Source: Anaerolineales bacterium (lineage in GTDB: Bacteria; Chloroflexota; Anaerolineae; Anaerolineales; UBA6668). From it: a stretch of 33,567 bases of DNA. The notes beneath the pieces are model-generated. The model ran no database searches. It was not told the origin of the DNA and was given only the letters and a program-made list of their open reading frames with translations. Both the position numbers and the translations under genes were made by a program. Location: NCBI GenBank assembly GCA_020630805.1, contig JAHDIM010000021.1, forward strand, positions 1-33,567. Direction: 5' to 3'. Below are positions 17,209 through 26,070 of this stretch, one piece after another (positions within the stretch are counted from its first letter, which is position 1; every line of letters starts with the position of its first letter).

Positions 17209-19155
17209 TCATGAGACTGACATGGCACTCAATGCAGCTTGGACGGTTTTATCTACTTCTGCTTTCGAGAGCAGACCCTTAGTGGGGACCAATAAATGCA
17301 TTAATTGATTTGTGACGTTTGCGTAGGTAAACGTCACGTGTTGATGCTCATCGATTGCGTCATACGCAGGCGCATATGGCGCTATTTCGATGGTAATTGT
17401 TGCTGGCTGTAGGGCGTAAATAATCAAATTCGGGCTATCTGGATATTGGCTATAAACCCAATTGTCACCAGCAATAACCTCTCCGGGTGCAAAATGAAAA
17501 TGTGCGCTGTATGGGGTTGTCTCAGCGCTGCGAATTGAGTCTGTGATGCGCAGTGTTCCAGCTGATGTGAATTTCCACTCACGCGTCTGTGTCCAATTTG
17601 GTGTCTTTATTCGTCCACATGCACGTGCTTCAAACACTTCAAATTTTTCAATTGTGACCTCATTGTTGAGGCGGAACAACTCTTTCTCCGGAATCTGATT
17701 TTGCTCACCATTGCCAACTTGGATGGTGTTATGGGCAGTTGTACTTCGCAATTTGTTACGCAAGTTTGGCTGACCGGTGTAATTGCCGCTGCCCGAATCG
17801 ACAAGGATGCGTTTATCGCCAACACATAGTTCAAAACTCAAGGCGTCATTGTGTCCATGGCCGCCCCAGCCTGCAGTGCCGGTGTGCCCACCCGTGATGG
17901 CAAGCGTCACTTCTACATGCTGCAAGATGGTCCATTTGGCGTTTGGAAATAGGATCTGAGGTTTTGATTGCTTAGTCTTCTCAGCTATTTTTCCAAGTAA
18001 CCAAACTGCACTTTGCTGTCGTTCAATTGGGATTGGGATTGTCGTTTCATCAAAGAGCGCTGCACCAATGCTAAGGACTCCAAGCGGATCTTGTCGAGTC
18101 AACAGGTTGTGTCTATCAGCTTCGAGCGCTAGCCAACGGCCAGAGTCACTGTCACCAAAGACAGGCAATGCGCCATCTGGTAATAGCAAACCAGCGCACG
18201 CGGCAAGCATCTGTTGCCCATGATGGCGCAAGGATTTAGATATGGGGTAACCATGAACTTGCATCCACCATAATGTTTGTACCAGCATTTCTGTGTCAAG
18301 TAGGTGGTAGGCGCTGCTACCTTCGTAGGCGCAACCGTCTGGCAGAATTTGTTTCTGCAATTCGTTGGTAAGCAGCCGCAATCCGCGTTCTAGCCAAGTC
18401 TTCGCTGTTGAGATTGGCTGTAAATACACACCAAGCCAAATGAGGCCACAGGCGTCTGACAGTAGATGATTGGTGCGTGGCCAGGCCAGCTCCAAATGCT
18501 GATAGATAAAGTTGGCTTTGGCGATGAGTGTCTGGGTGAACTCAGCTTGAAAGTCGGGCGCGAAGGTACGTAAGCCCCCGCAGAGTTCAATTGCGAATAG
18601 CCAGTTTGCACTGCGAATGGAGACTTCCATCGGATTGCGCCAATGGATGCCAGTATCGATTGGATTGTGTGTGATCCAATGCGTAATCTGGCGCGCGACT
18701 TCAGCGTTGTACTTGGCGTCTTGCGTGAGGGCATAGGCTTGCGCAAGTGTGACGAGATGATGGCAGCGGGCAAGTTCCCACGGGCGCTTGATGTCACTGC
18801 CAGCCGTTGGCGTACTGCCGCTAGCCCAGTCAAAACCGGTGATGAAGTCTTTGCTCCAATTTAGCTCTGTAAGTTCAATATTGGTGTGCCCCAATACGTT
18901 ATATCGCCCGTTGAGAAGGGCGTTTGCTGTTTGCTGAAGCTGTTCAGTTTGGGCAGGGTAGGTTTTTAGAAACGCTGCGGCATTGTTTGCCAAGACGTTA
19001 GCAATCGTCCGGTGTGACGTTTGCCATTCAGTCCGTTCTGCGTGTGTAACAGTAAGGGCATTAGGCTTGAGTCCAAACCGATATTGCAGTTGATGTTGAA
19101 AAATCCCTGGCCAAGCCCAAGTTGGGGGCAGTTGGCGTAACCAGCGTGCGGTCAT
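17209..19155 (-). CDS. Heparinase II/III family protein (alginate-lyase-like)
   Basis: 648 residues. An alpha/alpha-toroid region (about 85-370) carries TNHLLSDACG with Asn229-His230 and SSAYH (Tyr283-His284). The C-terminal heparinase II/III beta-sandwich starts near 420 with GGHGHNDALSFEL (His433/His435), VDSGSGNYTG (Tyr459) and TTAHNT (His475). These are the residues used by polysaccharide lyases that cleave uronic-acid polymers by beta-elimination. No signal peptide or membrane helix is visible at the N-terminus, so secretion is not supported by the sequence; homologues inside biosynthetic loci may have a different role. It overlaps the GT4 gene upstream by 4 bp (ATGA), tying it to the biosynthetic operon. 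Confidence 0.9.
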   Translation of the reverse strand: MTARWLRQLPPTWAWPGIFQHQLQYRFGLKPNALTVTHAERTEWQTSHRTIANVLANNAAAFLKTYPAQTEQLQQTANALLNGRYNVLGHTNIELTELNWSKDFITGFDWASGSTPTAGSDIKRPWELARCHHLVTLAQAYALTQDAKYNAEVARQITHWITHNPIDTGIHWRNPMEVSIRSANWLFAIELCGGLRTFAPDFQAEFTQTLIAKANFIYQHLELAWPRTNHLLSDACGLIWLGVYLQPISTAKTWLERGLRLLTNELQKQILPDGCAYEGSSAYHLLDTEMLVQTLWWMQVHGYPISKSLRHHGQQMLAACAGLLLPDGALPVFGDSDSGRWLALEADRHNLLTRQDPLGVLSIGAALFDETTIPIPIERQQSAVWLLGKIAEKTKQSKPQILFPNAKWTILQHVEVTLAITGGHTGTAGWGGHGHNDALSFELCVGDKRILVDSGSGNYTGQPNLRNKLRSTTAHNTIQVGNGEQNQIPEKELFRLNNEVTIEKFEVFEARACGRIKTPNWTQTREWKFTSAGTLRITDSIRSAETTPYSAHFHFAPGEVIAGDNWVYSQYPDSPNLIIYALQPATITIEIAPYAPAYDAIDEHQHVTFTYANVTNQLMHLLVPTKGLLSKAEVDKTVQAALSAMSVS

Positions 19156-20384
19156 GCAGACTGTTCCGCGAAGATTTCGTCGTACACGGCAAAGGTGCGG
19201 GCGGCATTTTTGTACGCATCGAAGCGTTCTTGAGCAAATTCATAAGCATTAGCCCCCATTGTTTTTGTCAGCTCCGGTGATTGCAAAATCTGCACAATTT
19301 TTTCAGCCAGATCAGATGGGTCATTAGCATTTGCCAAATAACCCGTCTCGCCATCGATGACTAACTCTTGGGGCCCGCCCAAGTTAGAAGCGACGACTGG
19401 CTTGCCCATGGCCGCAGCTTCGATGACGGGGCGAGCGAAATGCGGCACGATGGACGGAAAGACCAGCAGATCGGCTGCGGCTAAGACTGTCGGGATGTCC
19501 GACCGAACGCCAATAAAGCGTAAATACCCTTCAGCAATCGCGTCTGATGCAGCTTGCATTACTTTGCGATCGTAGTTGTCGACTTGACCAATTTTGCGGA
19601 GCAAGGCTTGCAGCGGTTCGGAGGCGCCAACGCGGGGCTTAGGGCCAGCAATTAGTACGCGCGTGTTAGGAAGCGCGGCTTTGATTTGCGCCAGCGATTC
19701 CACAAACGGCAGAGTCCCTTTCGGCTTTGAGGAGCCGCCCAACATCACAATCACATTTTGCGATTCGGTGAGATTGAGTTTCTTACGGGCGGCTTGTTTG
19801 TCTAGCGTGCGATCGAACGTTTCAAAATCAACAAAGTTGTGGATGATGCGAATGCGGTCGTTTGGATGCTGCTGGTTGGCGTCATTTTGCGAGATCGCGA
19901 CCACGCGGTCGGCTTTGTCGCGGACTTGATTTTGTAGCCAACGACGGCGAATGCCAAAGTAACCATGTGCCAATGGTTCACGAATATGCCACACCGTTGG
20001 GACGTTTTCAGCATGGGCTGCATATGCACCGGTGACGAGTGTGGACGCATTCAAATGCACCAAGTCAGGTTGATACTTGCGAATGTAACCGCGCATTGCT
20101 TTGACCGACGGCCAAAACTTGAGCGATTTCTCCGGCAATTGCCAAGCAAGCGCATTGCCGTACCAAACGAGCTCGGTGTGGCTGAAGTCAGAAATGTCCG
20201 GTGTGACTTCGACTTCTAAACCTGCGGCTCGATAGCGATCGACGACAGGGCCGGGACGCGTGACCAGCACAATTGGCTCGTACTTTTCACGATCAAGCTG
20301 TTCTAGTAAAAAGAGCAGGCTCAGCGGCGCACCGCCAATTGCACCGCCATGGTGTAAATAGAGAATACGTTTGCGGTTAGCCAT
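19152..20384 (-). CDS. GT4-family glycosyltransferase
   Basis: 410 residues, GT-B. Seen: N-terminal LYLHHGGAIGGAPLSLLFLL, acceptor-domain VWHIREPLAHGYFG, VMLGGSSKPKGT at the start of the donor domain, and PHFARPVIEAAAMGKPVV. In the last motif the first Glu of the usual EX7E pair is replaced by Pro, while the second Glu is kept; this PHFxRPVIEA variant looks like a subfamily trait rather than decay (recollection, not checked). Coupled by a 4-bp ATGA overlap to the heparinase-like gene and by an 8-bp overlap to asparagine synthase copy 2. Probable role: adding a sugar to the lipid-linked repeat unit. Confidence 0.88.
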   Translation of the reverse strand: MANRKRILYLHHGGAIGGAPLSLLFLLEQLDREKYEPIVLVTRPGPVVDRYRAAGLEVEVTPDISDFSHTELVWYGNALAWQLPEKSLKFWPSVKAMRGYIRKYQPDLVHLNASTLVTGAYAAHAENVPTVWHIREPLAHGYFGIRRRWLQNQVRDKADRVVAISQNDANQQHPNDRIRIIHNFVDFETFDRTLDKQAARKKLNLTESQNVIVMLGGSSKPKGTLPFVESLAQIKAALPNTRVLIAGPKPRVGASEPLQALLRKIGQVDNYDRKVMQAASDAIAEGYLRFIGVRSDIPTVLAAADLLVFPSIVPHFARPVIEAAAMGKPVVASNLGGPQELVIDGETGYLANANDPSDLAEKIVQILQSPELTKTMGANAYEFAQERFDAYKNAARTFAVYDEIFAEQSA

Positions 20385-22245
20385 CGATAAATTCGCGCTG
20401 CCAGAGTTCTAAAAGTGCGAGTGCCCAAACGTGCATGTAAACGCCCCGTCCAGCGTAGAAGTCGGCTTTAGCCTTAGTCACGGTGTTTGGATTGAGTAGA
20501 CCACGGCGTTTGACGCTTTGCTCTGAGAGCGTGTCTTCAATGACATCGCGTAACTCATTTTTCAGCCAAGACGCAATCGGCATTTCAAAGCCTTGCTTTT
20601 TGCGATGCACAATCTCGTCTGGAATGAGGCCATCTAAGGCTTCAACTAAGAGTGATTTTGGCGCTGTGCCAGCGGTTTTGTAGTCGCCCGGCAAGCCAAT
20701 GACATACTCCACCAGTTCATGATCGATGAGCGGCACGCGCAGTTCGAGCGAATGTGCCATGCTCATGGCATCGCTGTCGCGCAGCAGCGTACGGGCCATG
20801 TAGCCTTGCAATTCAAAGCGCGAAATTTGGTTGATCAGATCGGCGTTGGGTTCAACGAAGGCGCGTAAGTGGGCCAGCGGATCGCTATTGCTTGTGATAT
20901 TCAGCAATGCATTGCGCTGTTGGGCATCAAAGAGCGTGCGGGTTTGGGCGTAGCGGGTCAGCGTGTCTGCGCTGAGATAGTCAGGTAATTTCCGTAAGCC
21001 AGCGCGTCCGGTCAAATTGCCTGCAGTTTTGAGTGCTGCGCGTAACGGTGAGCGCGCAACGCTAGGCAACCTTTGCCATGTGCGGGCATAGTCTGCGTGT
21101 TGTGACAGGCTGCGAAACTGTGGATACCCCGCAAACAATTCATCCCCACCTAATCCAGAGAGCGCGACTTTTACGTGCTGCGCTGTTGCTTGCGAGACGA
21201 GGAACGTGTTGAGACCATCGCCAGAAGGTTGGTCAATGCCGCGTACCATGGCGTCCAAGTTATTGCGCACATCTTGGCCTGAGACGACTACTTCTGTATG
21301 GTCTGTATCAAAGCGTTTGGCAGTTTGGCGGGCGTAGCTAAGCTCGTCTAGGCTAGCCCCTTCTTGCGTAAAGCCAATCGAGAAAGTTTTGAGCTGTTGC
21401 CCGCTGATTTTCGTCATCAGTGCGACAACCGCAGACGAATCGATGCCGCCAGAGAGAAATGCGCCCACTGGGACATCGGCAATCATGCGCAGACGAATGG
21501 AGTCGTGTAACAGCTCACGAATTCTGGCAACGGCATCTGCCCGACTATGCCCATGCGGGTTATTTGCAGTTGGGAGCGCCCAATACCGTTCGACGTGTAA
21601 TCTGCCCGCTTCGAGACTCAGCATATGACCCGGCGGCAAGGCTGACACACCGACCAATGCGGTGTGGGGTGCAGGAATGGAGTAGTTTGCTAAGTAGAGC
21701 GCGAGACTCTTGGTGTTGAATTCAGGCTTTACAAGTCCTGTGCTTAGGATACTTTTGAGTTCAGAGCCAAAGACAATACCGTTACCAACCTGAGCATAGT
21801 AAAGCGGCTTAATGCCTAAGCGATCTCGCGCGGCGAAAAGGGTTTGCTGTTTGCGGTCCCAAATGGCAAATGAGAACATGCCGCGGAATTTGTCGACACA
21901 AGCTTTACCCCAGCGGATATAGCTTTGCAGAATAACTTCGGTGTCAGAGTCAGAGCGGAACTGAATGCCATCGCTGATGAGCGCGGTGCGGATCTCGCCA
22001 AAGTTATAGACCTCGCCGTTGTACGAGATGACAAAGTCTTCGTTTGGACTTTGCATCGGCATATGCCCCGCGGGCGAAAGATCAATAATCGCGAGGCGGG
22101 TGCTAACGAAGGTTACGGGAACAGGGACCGCTTGGCTCCAGTGTCCAGCGGCGTCTGGTCCACGATGTTGCAGTGCTGCCTTGCCGCTTGTCGTAACGCT
22201 TTCAGTTTGATGCGGTACGCCAACCACGCCTAAATAGCCACACAT
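20377..22245 (-). CDS. asnB: Asparagine synthase family amidotransferase, copy 2
   Basis: 622 residues. Glutaminase domain: Cys2 (MCGYLG), Arg50, YNGEVYN (75-81), Asp101 in SDSDTE. Synthetase domain: SGGIDS (265-270) and LSGLGGDELFAGY. It differs clearly from copy 1 throughout (for example GLGGDE in place of GDGGDE), so the two are paralogues of different subtypes, not a recent duplication. Both catalytic domains look intact. The likely role is amidation of a sugar carboxylate or another carboxylated intermediate in the pathway (inference). The gene overlaps the following GT4 by 8 bp and begins 1 bp after the preceding membrane-protein stop. Confidence 0.9.
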   Translation of the reverse strand: MCGYLGVVGVPHQTESVTTSGKAALQHRGPDAAGHWSQAVPVPVTFVSTRLAIIDLSPAGHMPMQSPNEDFVISYNGEVYNFGEIRTALISDGIQFRSDSDTEVILQSYIRWGKACVDKFRGMFSFAIWDRKQQTLFAARDRLGIKPLYYAQVGNGIVFGSELKSILSTGLVKPEFNTKSLALYLANYSIPAPHTALVGVSALPPGHMLSLEAGRLHVERYWALPTANNPHGHSRADAVARIRELLHDSIRLRMIADVPVGAFLSGGIDSSAVVALMTKISGQQLKTFSIGFTQEGASLDELSYARQTAKRFDTDHTEVVVSGQDVRNNLDAMVRGIDQPSGDGLNTFLVSQATAQHVKVALSGLGGDELFAGYPQFRSLSQHADYARTWQRLPSVARSPLRAALKTAGNLTGRAGLRKLPDYLSADTLTRYAQTRTLFDAQQRNALLNITSNSDPLAHLRAFVEPNADLINQISRFELQGYMARTLLRDSDAMSMAHSLELRVPLIDHELVEYVIGLPGDYKTAGTAPKSLLVEALDGLIPDEIVHRKKQGFEMPIASWLKNELRDVIEDTLSEQSVKRRGLLNPNTVTKAKADFYAGRGVYMHVWALALLELWQREFIDG

Positions 22246-22246
22246 A

Positions 22247-23440
22247 TTAGGTTGTCACCTCTTGATAAAGCGTTTCCAATTTTGGCACAAGGCGCAGTAG
22301 AGCGGTGCTAACCCAAAGTGCAAGCACGATCACAAATGGTAATGCTGGAATAAGATAGCGCACGGTGTTTTGTGCAAAAACATCTGAGGTTACGACAAGA
22401 ATAATCATGGCAGGGACAGCTCCTAGCATTAGCGTAGTGCGTGACCATCCAATGCGACGGATAAAGAAGGGCAGGATGATCCCAGCAGCAACTAAAACGC
22501 CAATCACTAGGAATGGATTTAACAATGTCAACACGCGTGCGATTGAGGTCGGATTATTAGCCGGATTGGTGAGCAATTGCCCGTTTTCAACATAGACATA
22601 GCCAAAATAGTAGTTGGTTGGGATCCATGTTTGGAAGGCGTCTGGTTGTAGGCTGACCACTTTGTAAATTGTGACATACCAAAGTTGGGCAAAATATGCG
22701 CTGAAGAATGTAACGCTCCAAACGACTAACGCGCTCAGCTTCTTGCTGAATAGCAAGGCTAGTACGACCACGGGTAGCAAAGGGACCTGCTGCAGCCGGA
22801 ATAGCACAATCAAGGCACAGGCAATGGCGCTGCCGACGAGCATCCAAACTGACTGATGTTTGACATACTGACTTGTAAATAACACGGCGGCCATTGCGAA
22901 AAATGTTGTGATACCGTCTGGCACCAATACTAGCCATGCGAGCAAAGGAACGTTTACCATCTGCATTGCTGCAGCATTGGGATGGAAACTAGCAATTCCC
23001 CAGAATAAAAGCGGTAGCATAGCCCAAATCGTTGCGCTAAAGATGGCGACGAGTCGATTGTCTGTGAGTGCGTCTGCCATTTTGTAGATTACTGCAACAG
23101 AAAAACTGCCGAGCAGAATGCCAACAACGGTCACACCAGTTGGCAGAATGTCTTCCCATCCACTATGCATGCCGAGGCGAATTGCCATAGCCCACAGTGA
23201 GGGAAATCCAACTTGAACTGAAAATAAGTTGATGAAATTTCCCGTCGCAATTTGCTCGGCAAAACTGTAGTAGTACCGTTGGTCACCGCCGTGATGGAAA
23301 TAGAATCCAAGGTGGGAGTCCAACGCGGGATAGCCATTGATGAGCAGAATTACTGAGATTGCACGCAACAGCATGAGCCCAATCACGATTTGTCTAGACC
23401 GGCTGTATGGCCAGTGTAGGGCACGTTTTAGGCTGCTCAT
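22247..23440 (-). CDS. Polytopic GT-C-like membrane protein
   Basis: 397 residues from ATG 23438-23440, which shares one base with the flippase stop (TAATG). A longer in-frame start at 23581 exists but would overlap the flippase gene by 142 bp and adds 47 charged, cysteine-containing residues unlike the family, so it is rejected. About 10 hydrophobic segments are visible. The first external loop contains HHGGDQRYYYSFAEQI, the acidic GGDQxYY motif of GT39-like GT-C enzymes. It probably transfers a sugar from a polyprenyl-phosphate donor outside the membrane; a Wzy polymerase role is possible but no Wzy signature can be claimed. Confidence 0.8.
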   Translation of the reverse strand: MSSLKRALHWPYSRSRQIVIGLMLLRAISVILLINGYPALDSHLGFYFHHGGDQRYYYSFAEQIATGNFINLFSVQVGFPSLWAMAIRLGMHSGWEDILPTGVTVVGILLGSFSVAVIYKMADALTDNRLVAIFSATIWAMLPLLFWGIASFHPNAAAMQMVNVPLLAWLVLVPDGITTFFAMAAVLFTSQYVKHQSVWMLVGSAIACALIVLFRLQQVPLLPVVVLALLFSKKLSALVVWSVTFFSAYFAQLWYVTIYKVVSLQPDAFQTWIPTNYYFGYVYVENGQLLTNPANNPTSIARVLTLLNPFLVIGVLVAAGIILPFFIRRIGWSRTTLMLGAVPAMIILVVTSDVFAQNTVRYLIPALPFVIVLALWVSTALLRLVPKLETLYQEVTT

Positions 23441-24918
23441 TATGATTGCAAGCCTTGCCGTAGCGTTTGCCAGACATCGAGTAAAGGTTGGCGTTGAAAG
23501 ATCCAAATACTCGCGCCAAAGGCAGCGACACAAATCAAGCCTTTGATGATGGCGCTGATCCAAATCTGGCTTGGAATCCAAGGGCTAACGGCAAAGATGA
23601 TGCCTGCCGTAACGAAGGAGATGAGAATTGGCGCAATGTAGAGCGTCCAGTATTGCTGGTGTAATGTTTTCGTCACTTCACGTTCGCCAGCCATCACGCC
23701 AATCACGGTCATAATGCTGATCGTAACCGCTGCACCAGCAGCACCATAAAACCAAACGGCAGGTGGACAGACAATCAGCAGAAAGATGGCCTGTACGAGA
23801 TTGGTATAGCGTGCCTCTTTCTCTTTCTTGTTTGCGAGTAACAATTGCATTGCGTTCTGATACATGGGACGTCCGACAATGAAGAGCACCATTAGGCGGA
23901 AAATGGGCACCATGTCCACCCATTCTTCCCCAAGAAAGATGAGTAGTGCTTCTTCCGTCGCGATCAGCGCAAACGTGCTGGAAAGGGCAATCATGTTCGC
24001 CAGTAACCAAGTGACTTGCCGATATAGGTTGCGCAGCGTTTGCATCCCTTCGGCGGCGCCGTTGGAATACAGTGGTAGCGCAATTTGACCAATCATGCCC
24101 GCGAAGACATCCATCGGCATTTTACCCGCTGAGTAAGACCGATAGTAAAGCGCTGCGGGCTGGGTTCCCGACGACATCCAAATGGTAGCACCTGAACGTT
24201 TGATATTTCCCACAAGCCAGTCATCAAACTGAAATACGATTTTTCCAAGCAAACCGTTGGTCCACATCGTAAACCCAGATTCAATCAGAACTTTTGCTTC
24301 GGGGCGTCCCCAACGAAAGCGCGGTAACCAAGGTTGTACAACGAGAATGCCAATACCAGTCACGAGACTTGGAATGGCATATTCAAAGAACACGGCGGTC
24401 AGAAACCAACCTTGCCAAGCCAACAACACCGGAACGACAAACCACAATACGCCGGTAATCATTTGCAGCCGCCCGATGACATCATGCTTCATGTGCTTTT
24501 CTAACAGAAAGCGGGAGGTTGAGTAGTATGACTCAAATTGCACTAGTGCTAATAGCGCAAGGATCATCCACCACACGCTTCGCTCAGGTGAAATAGACTC
24601 TGGCAATAGCAGATAGGCAAGCCCGGTTAGTGGAAAGGCCGCAAATGCAAACGCGTTTTCAAGCCAGAATTGTGTGTGGGACAAAGTCTCACTTTCTTCT
24701 GAATTGAGGAATGCTGGCCGGAAGTTGAATCGAAAAAAGGTTAGGTACGTTACCCAAGGCACGGCGACTGCCAAAATACCATAATATTCCGGTGTAATGA
24801 GCCGAGCCAAAATGGCAACGCGTCCGAGGCCAACGGCAAATAGCCAGTACTGCGAAATTGCAGTCCAAAGACCGCCGCGCACGGCTTGTTTGGCTAAGTT
24901 ACTTTCAGAATCTGACAC
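23440..24918 (-). CDS. Wzx-type oligosaccharide flippase
   Basis: 492 residues, polytopic with 12-14 predicted helices. The N-terminus (NLAKQAVRGGLWTAISQYW) followed by RVAILARLITPEYYGILAVA is the classic polysaccharide-transporter (MOP superfamily) opening. Role: moving the undecaprenyl-pyrophosphate-linked repeat unit from the inner to the outer face of the cytoplasmic membrane. The start is GTG at 24916-24918 with a weak ribosome-binding site. It begins 27 bp after the GT4 stop upstream and is coupled by TAATG to the GT-C gene downstream. Its presence makes this a flippase-dependent, not ABC-transporter-dependent, pathway. Confidence 0.9.
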   Translation of the reverse strand: MSDSESNLAKQAVRGGLWTAISQYWLFAVGLGRVAILARLITPEYYGILAVAVPWVTYLTFFRFNFRPAFLNSEESETLSHTQFWLENAFAFAAFPLTGLAYLLLPESISPERSVWWMILALLALVQFESYYSTSRFLLEKHMKHDVIGRLQMITGVLWFVVPVLLAWQGWFLTAVFFEYAIPSLVTGIGILVVQPWLPRFRWGRPEAKVLIESGFTMWTNGLLGKIVFQFDDWLVGNIKRSGATIWMSSGTQPAALYYRSYSAGKMPMDVFAGMIGQIALPLYSNGAAEGMQTLRNLYRQVTWLLANMIALSSTFALIATEEALLIFLGEEWVDMVPIFRLMVLFIVGRPMYQNAMQLLLANKKEKEARYTNLVQAIFLLIVCPPAVWFYGAAGAAVTISIMTVIGVMAGEREVTKTLHQQYWTLYIAPILISFVTAGIIFAVSPWIPSQIWISAIIKGLICVAAFGASIWIFQRQPLLDVWQTLRQGLQS

Positions 24919-24945
24919 GTTTGGCTAGGCGGCTGACGCTGCTTG

Positions 24946-26070
24946 TCAGAGCAGACTTTCAAAGAATGCGACGGTTTGATTTGCAATTTGGTCGTGGGTG
25001 TAGGTGTCCAACACCCGCTGGCGTCCAGCAGCTGCAATCGATTGGCGTTGTGCTTCGTCAGTCGCCAATGATGTAAAGGCAGTTGCTAATGCATTCGCAT
25101 CTCCCTCTGGGAAAACCAGTCCGGCATCGGCAATGACGTTTGGGATCTCAGCCGAGCTAGAGCCAATCACGGGGACTTCGCAGGCCATTGCTTCAATGAG
25201 CACATGGCCAAATTGTTCCAGCCAAAATGAGGTACTCAATGACGGCAGTACAAATGCATCCATGGCGGTCATCAGGCGTGCTACTTCTGTATGGGGCACG
25301 GAAGGGTGCATGTGTACGGACTTGCCCTCTGGCAGATTTGCGCCCCAAGTTTCTAAATCACCGCGCATGGGGCCTGCGCCTAAGATGAACAAATCAAAAT
25401 TGAATGGCACCGTATCTAGCGCGTCCATTAAGGTTTGGAGTCCTTTTTCAGGCACGAGACGACCAGCGTACCCAATGACAAAATTCTGGAAGCCTAGCTC
25501 CGCTTTGACTGCTGCTGGATTGCCGGGGTTGAAGACGACTTCATCCACTCCGAGCTGCGGTAAGACCAACATGGGGCCGTCATACTGATGTCCACGCAGA
25601 ATATCTGCGGCATCTTGATTGCCCGCAATTGCCCCGTTTGAGTTGCGTAAGTTCCAGCGCTCTAACGCGGCCAACGGTTCACGCGCCTGATACGGTAAGT
25701 TCCACCATGTGAAGAACACCGTTTTTGCGCGGGGCGCAAATTTATTTCGCTTGCGTAGAAATTGCGTGTAACTAAACGCGCCCGGCCCATTTTCCACAAC
25801 GATGATGTCTGGCTGAAACTCTTCTAAATCCAAATCGCGGGAGTAGTACATAAACCGCATTTCATTGCCGGGAAGGGCAACGCGAACGGGGGTTACGGTG
25901 TAATTGGCTTGGCGTGGGATGTAAGGGAGCACAGTGCCTAAGACAGGCTCTTTCCAGAGATGCGGCACAATGCAATGCAACGCCTCCACTTCAGGGTGGG
26001 CAGCGATGGCAGCAAGCTTTTTCTGATTTTCGTTGACCAGATAGGTGTGACTGGCGTAAAGCAGCTTCAC
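24946..26070 (-). CDS. GT4-family glycosyltransferase (GTG start)
   Basis: 374 residues from GTG 26068-26070, which overlaps the methyltransferase stop as GTGA. The longer frame from 26127 would overlap that gene by 61 bp and adds 19 residues with no family likeness. GT-B: VKLLYASHTYLVNENQKK at the N-terminus, VIGYAGRLVPEKGLQTLMDA in the donor domain, and FWLEQFGHVLIEAMACEVPV with the EX7E pair. It is predicted to extend the lipid-linked repeat unit in the cytosol; donor unknown. Translational coupling to the methyltransferase suggests the two act together. Confidence 0.88.
   Translation of the reverse strand: MKLLYASHTYLVNENQKKLAAIAAHPEVEALHCIVPHLWKEPVLGTVLPYIPRQANYTVTPVRVALPGNEMRFMYYSRDLDLEEFQPDIIVVENGPGAFSYTQFLRKRNKFAPRAKTVFFTWWNLPYQAREPLAALERWNLRNSNGAIAGNQDAADILRGHQYDGPMLVLPQLGVDEVVFNPGNPAAVKAELGFQNFVIGYAGRLVPEKGLQTLMDALDTVPFNFDLFILGAGPMRGDLETWGANLPEGKSVHMHPSVPHTEVARLMTAMDAFVLPSLSTSFWLEQFGHVLIEAMACEVPVIGSSSAEIPNVIADAGLVFPEGDANALATAFTSLATDEAQRQSIAAAGRQRVLDTYTHDQIANQTVAFFESLL

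Noticed and set aside
19152-20384. GT4 with a missing first Glu of EX7E as a decayed enzyme.
   Set aside because: The frame is intact and the PHFxRPVIEA wording looks like a recognised subfamily variant rather than damage.
22247-23581. Long form of the GT-C-like gene starting at 23581.
   Set aside because: It overlaps the flippase gene by 142 bp and the extra 47 residues look like an out-of-frame translation of it; the TAATG start at 23440 fits the operon style.
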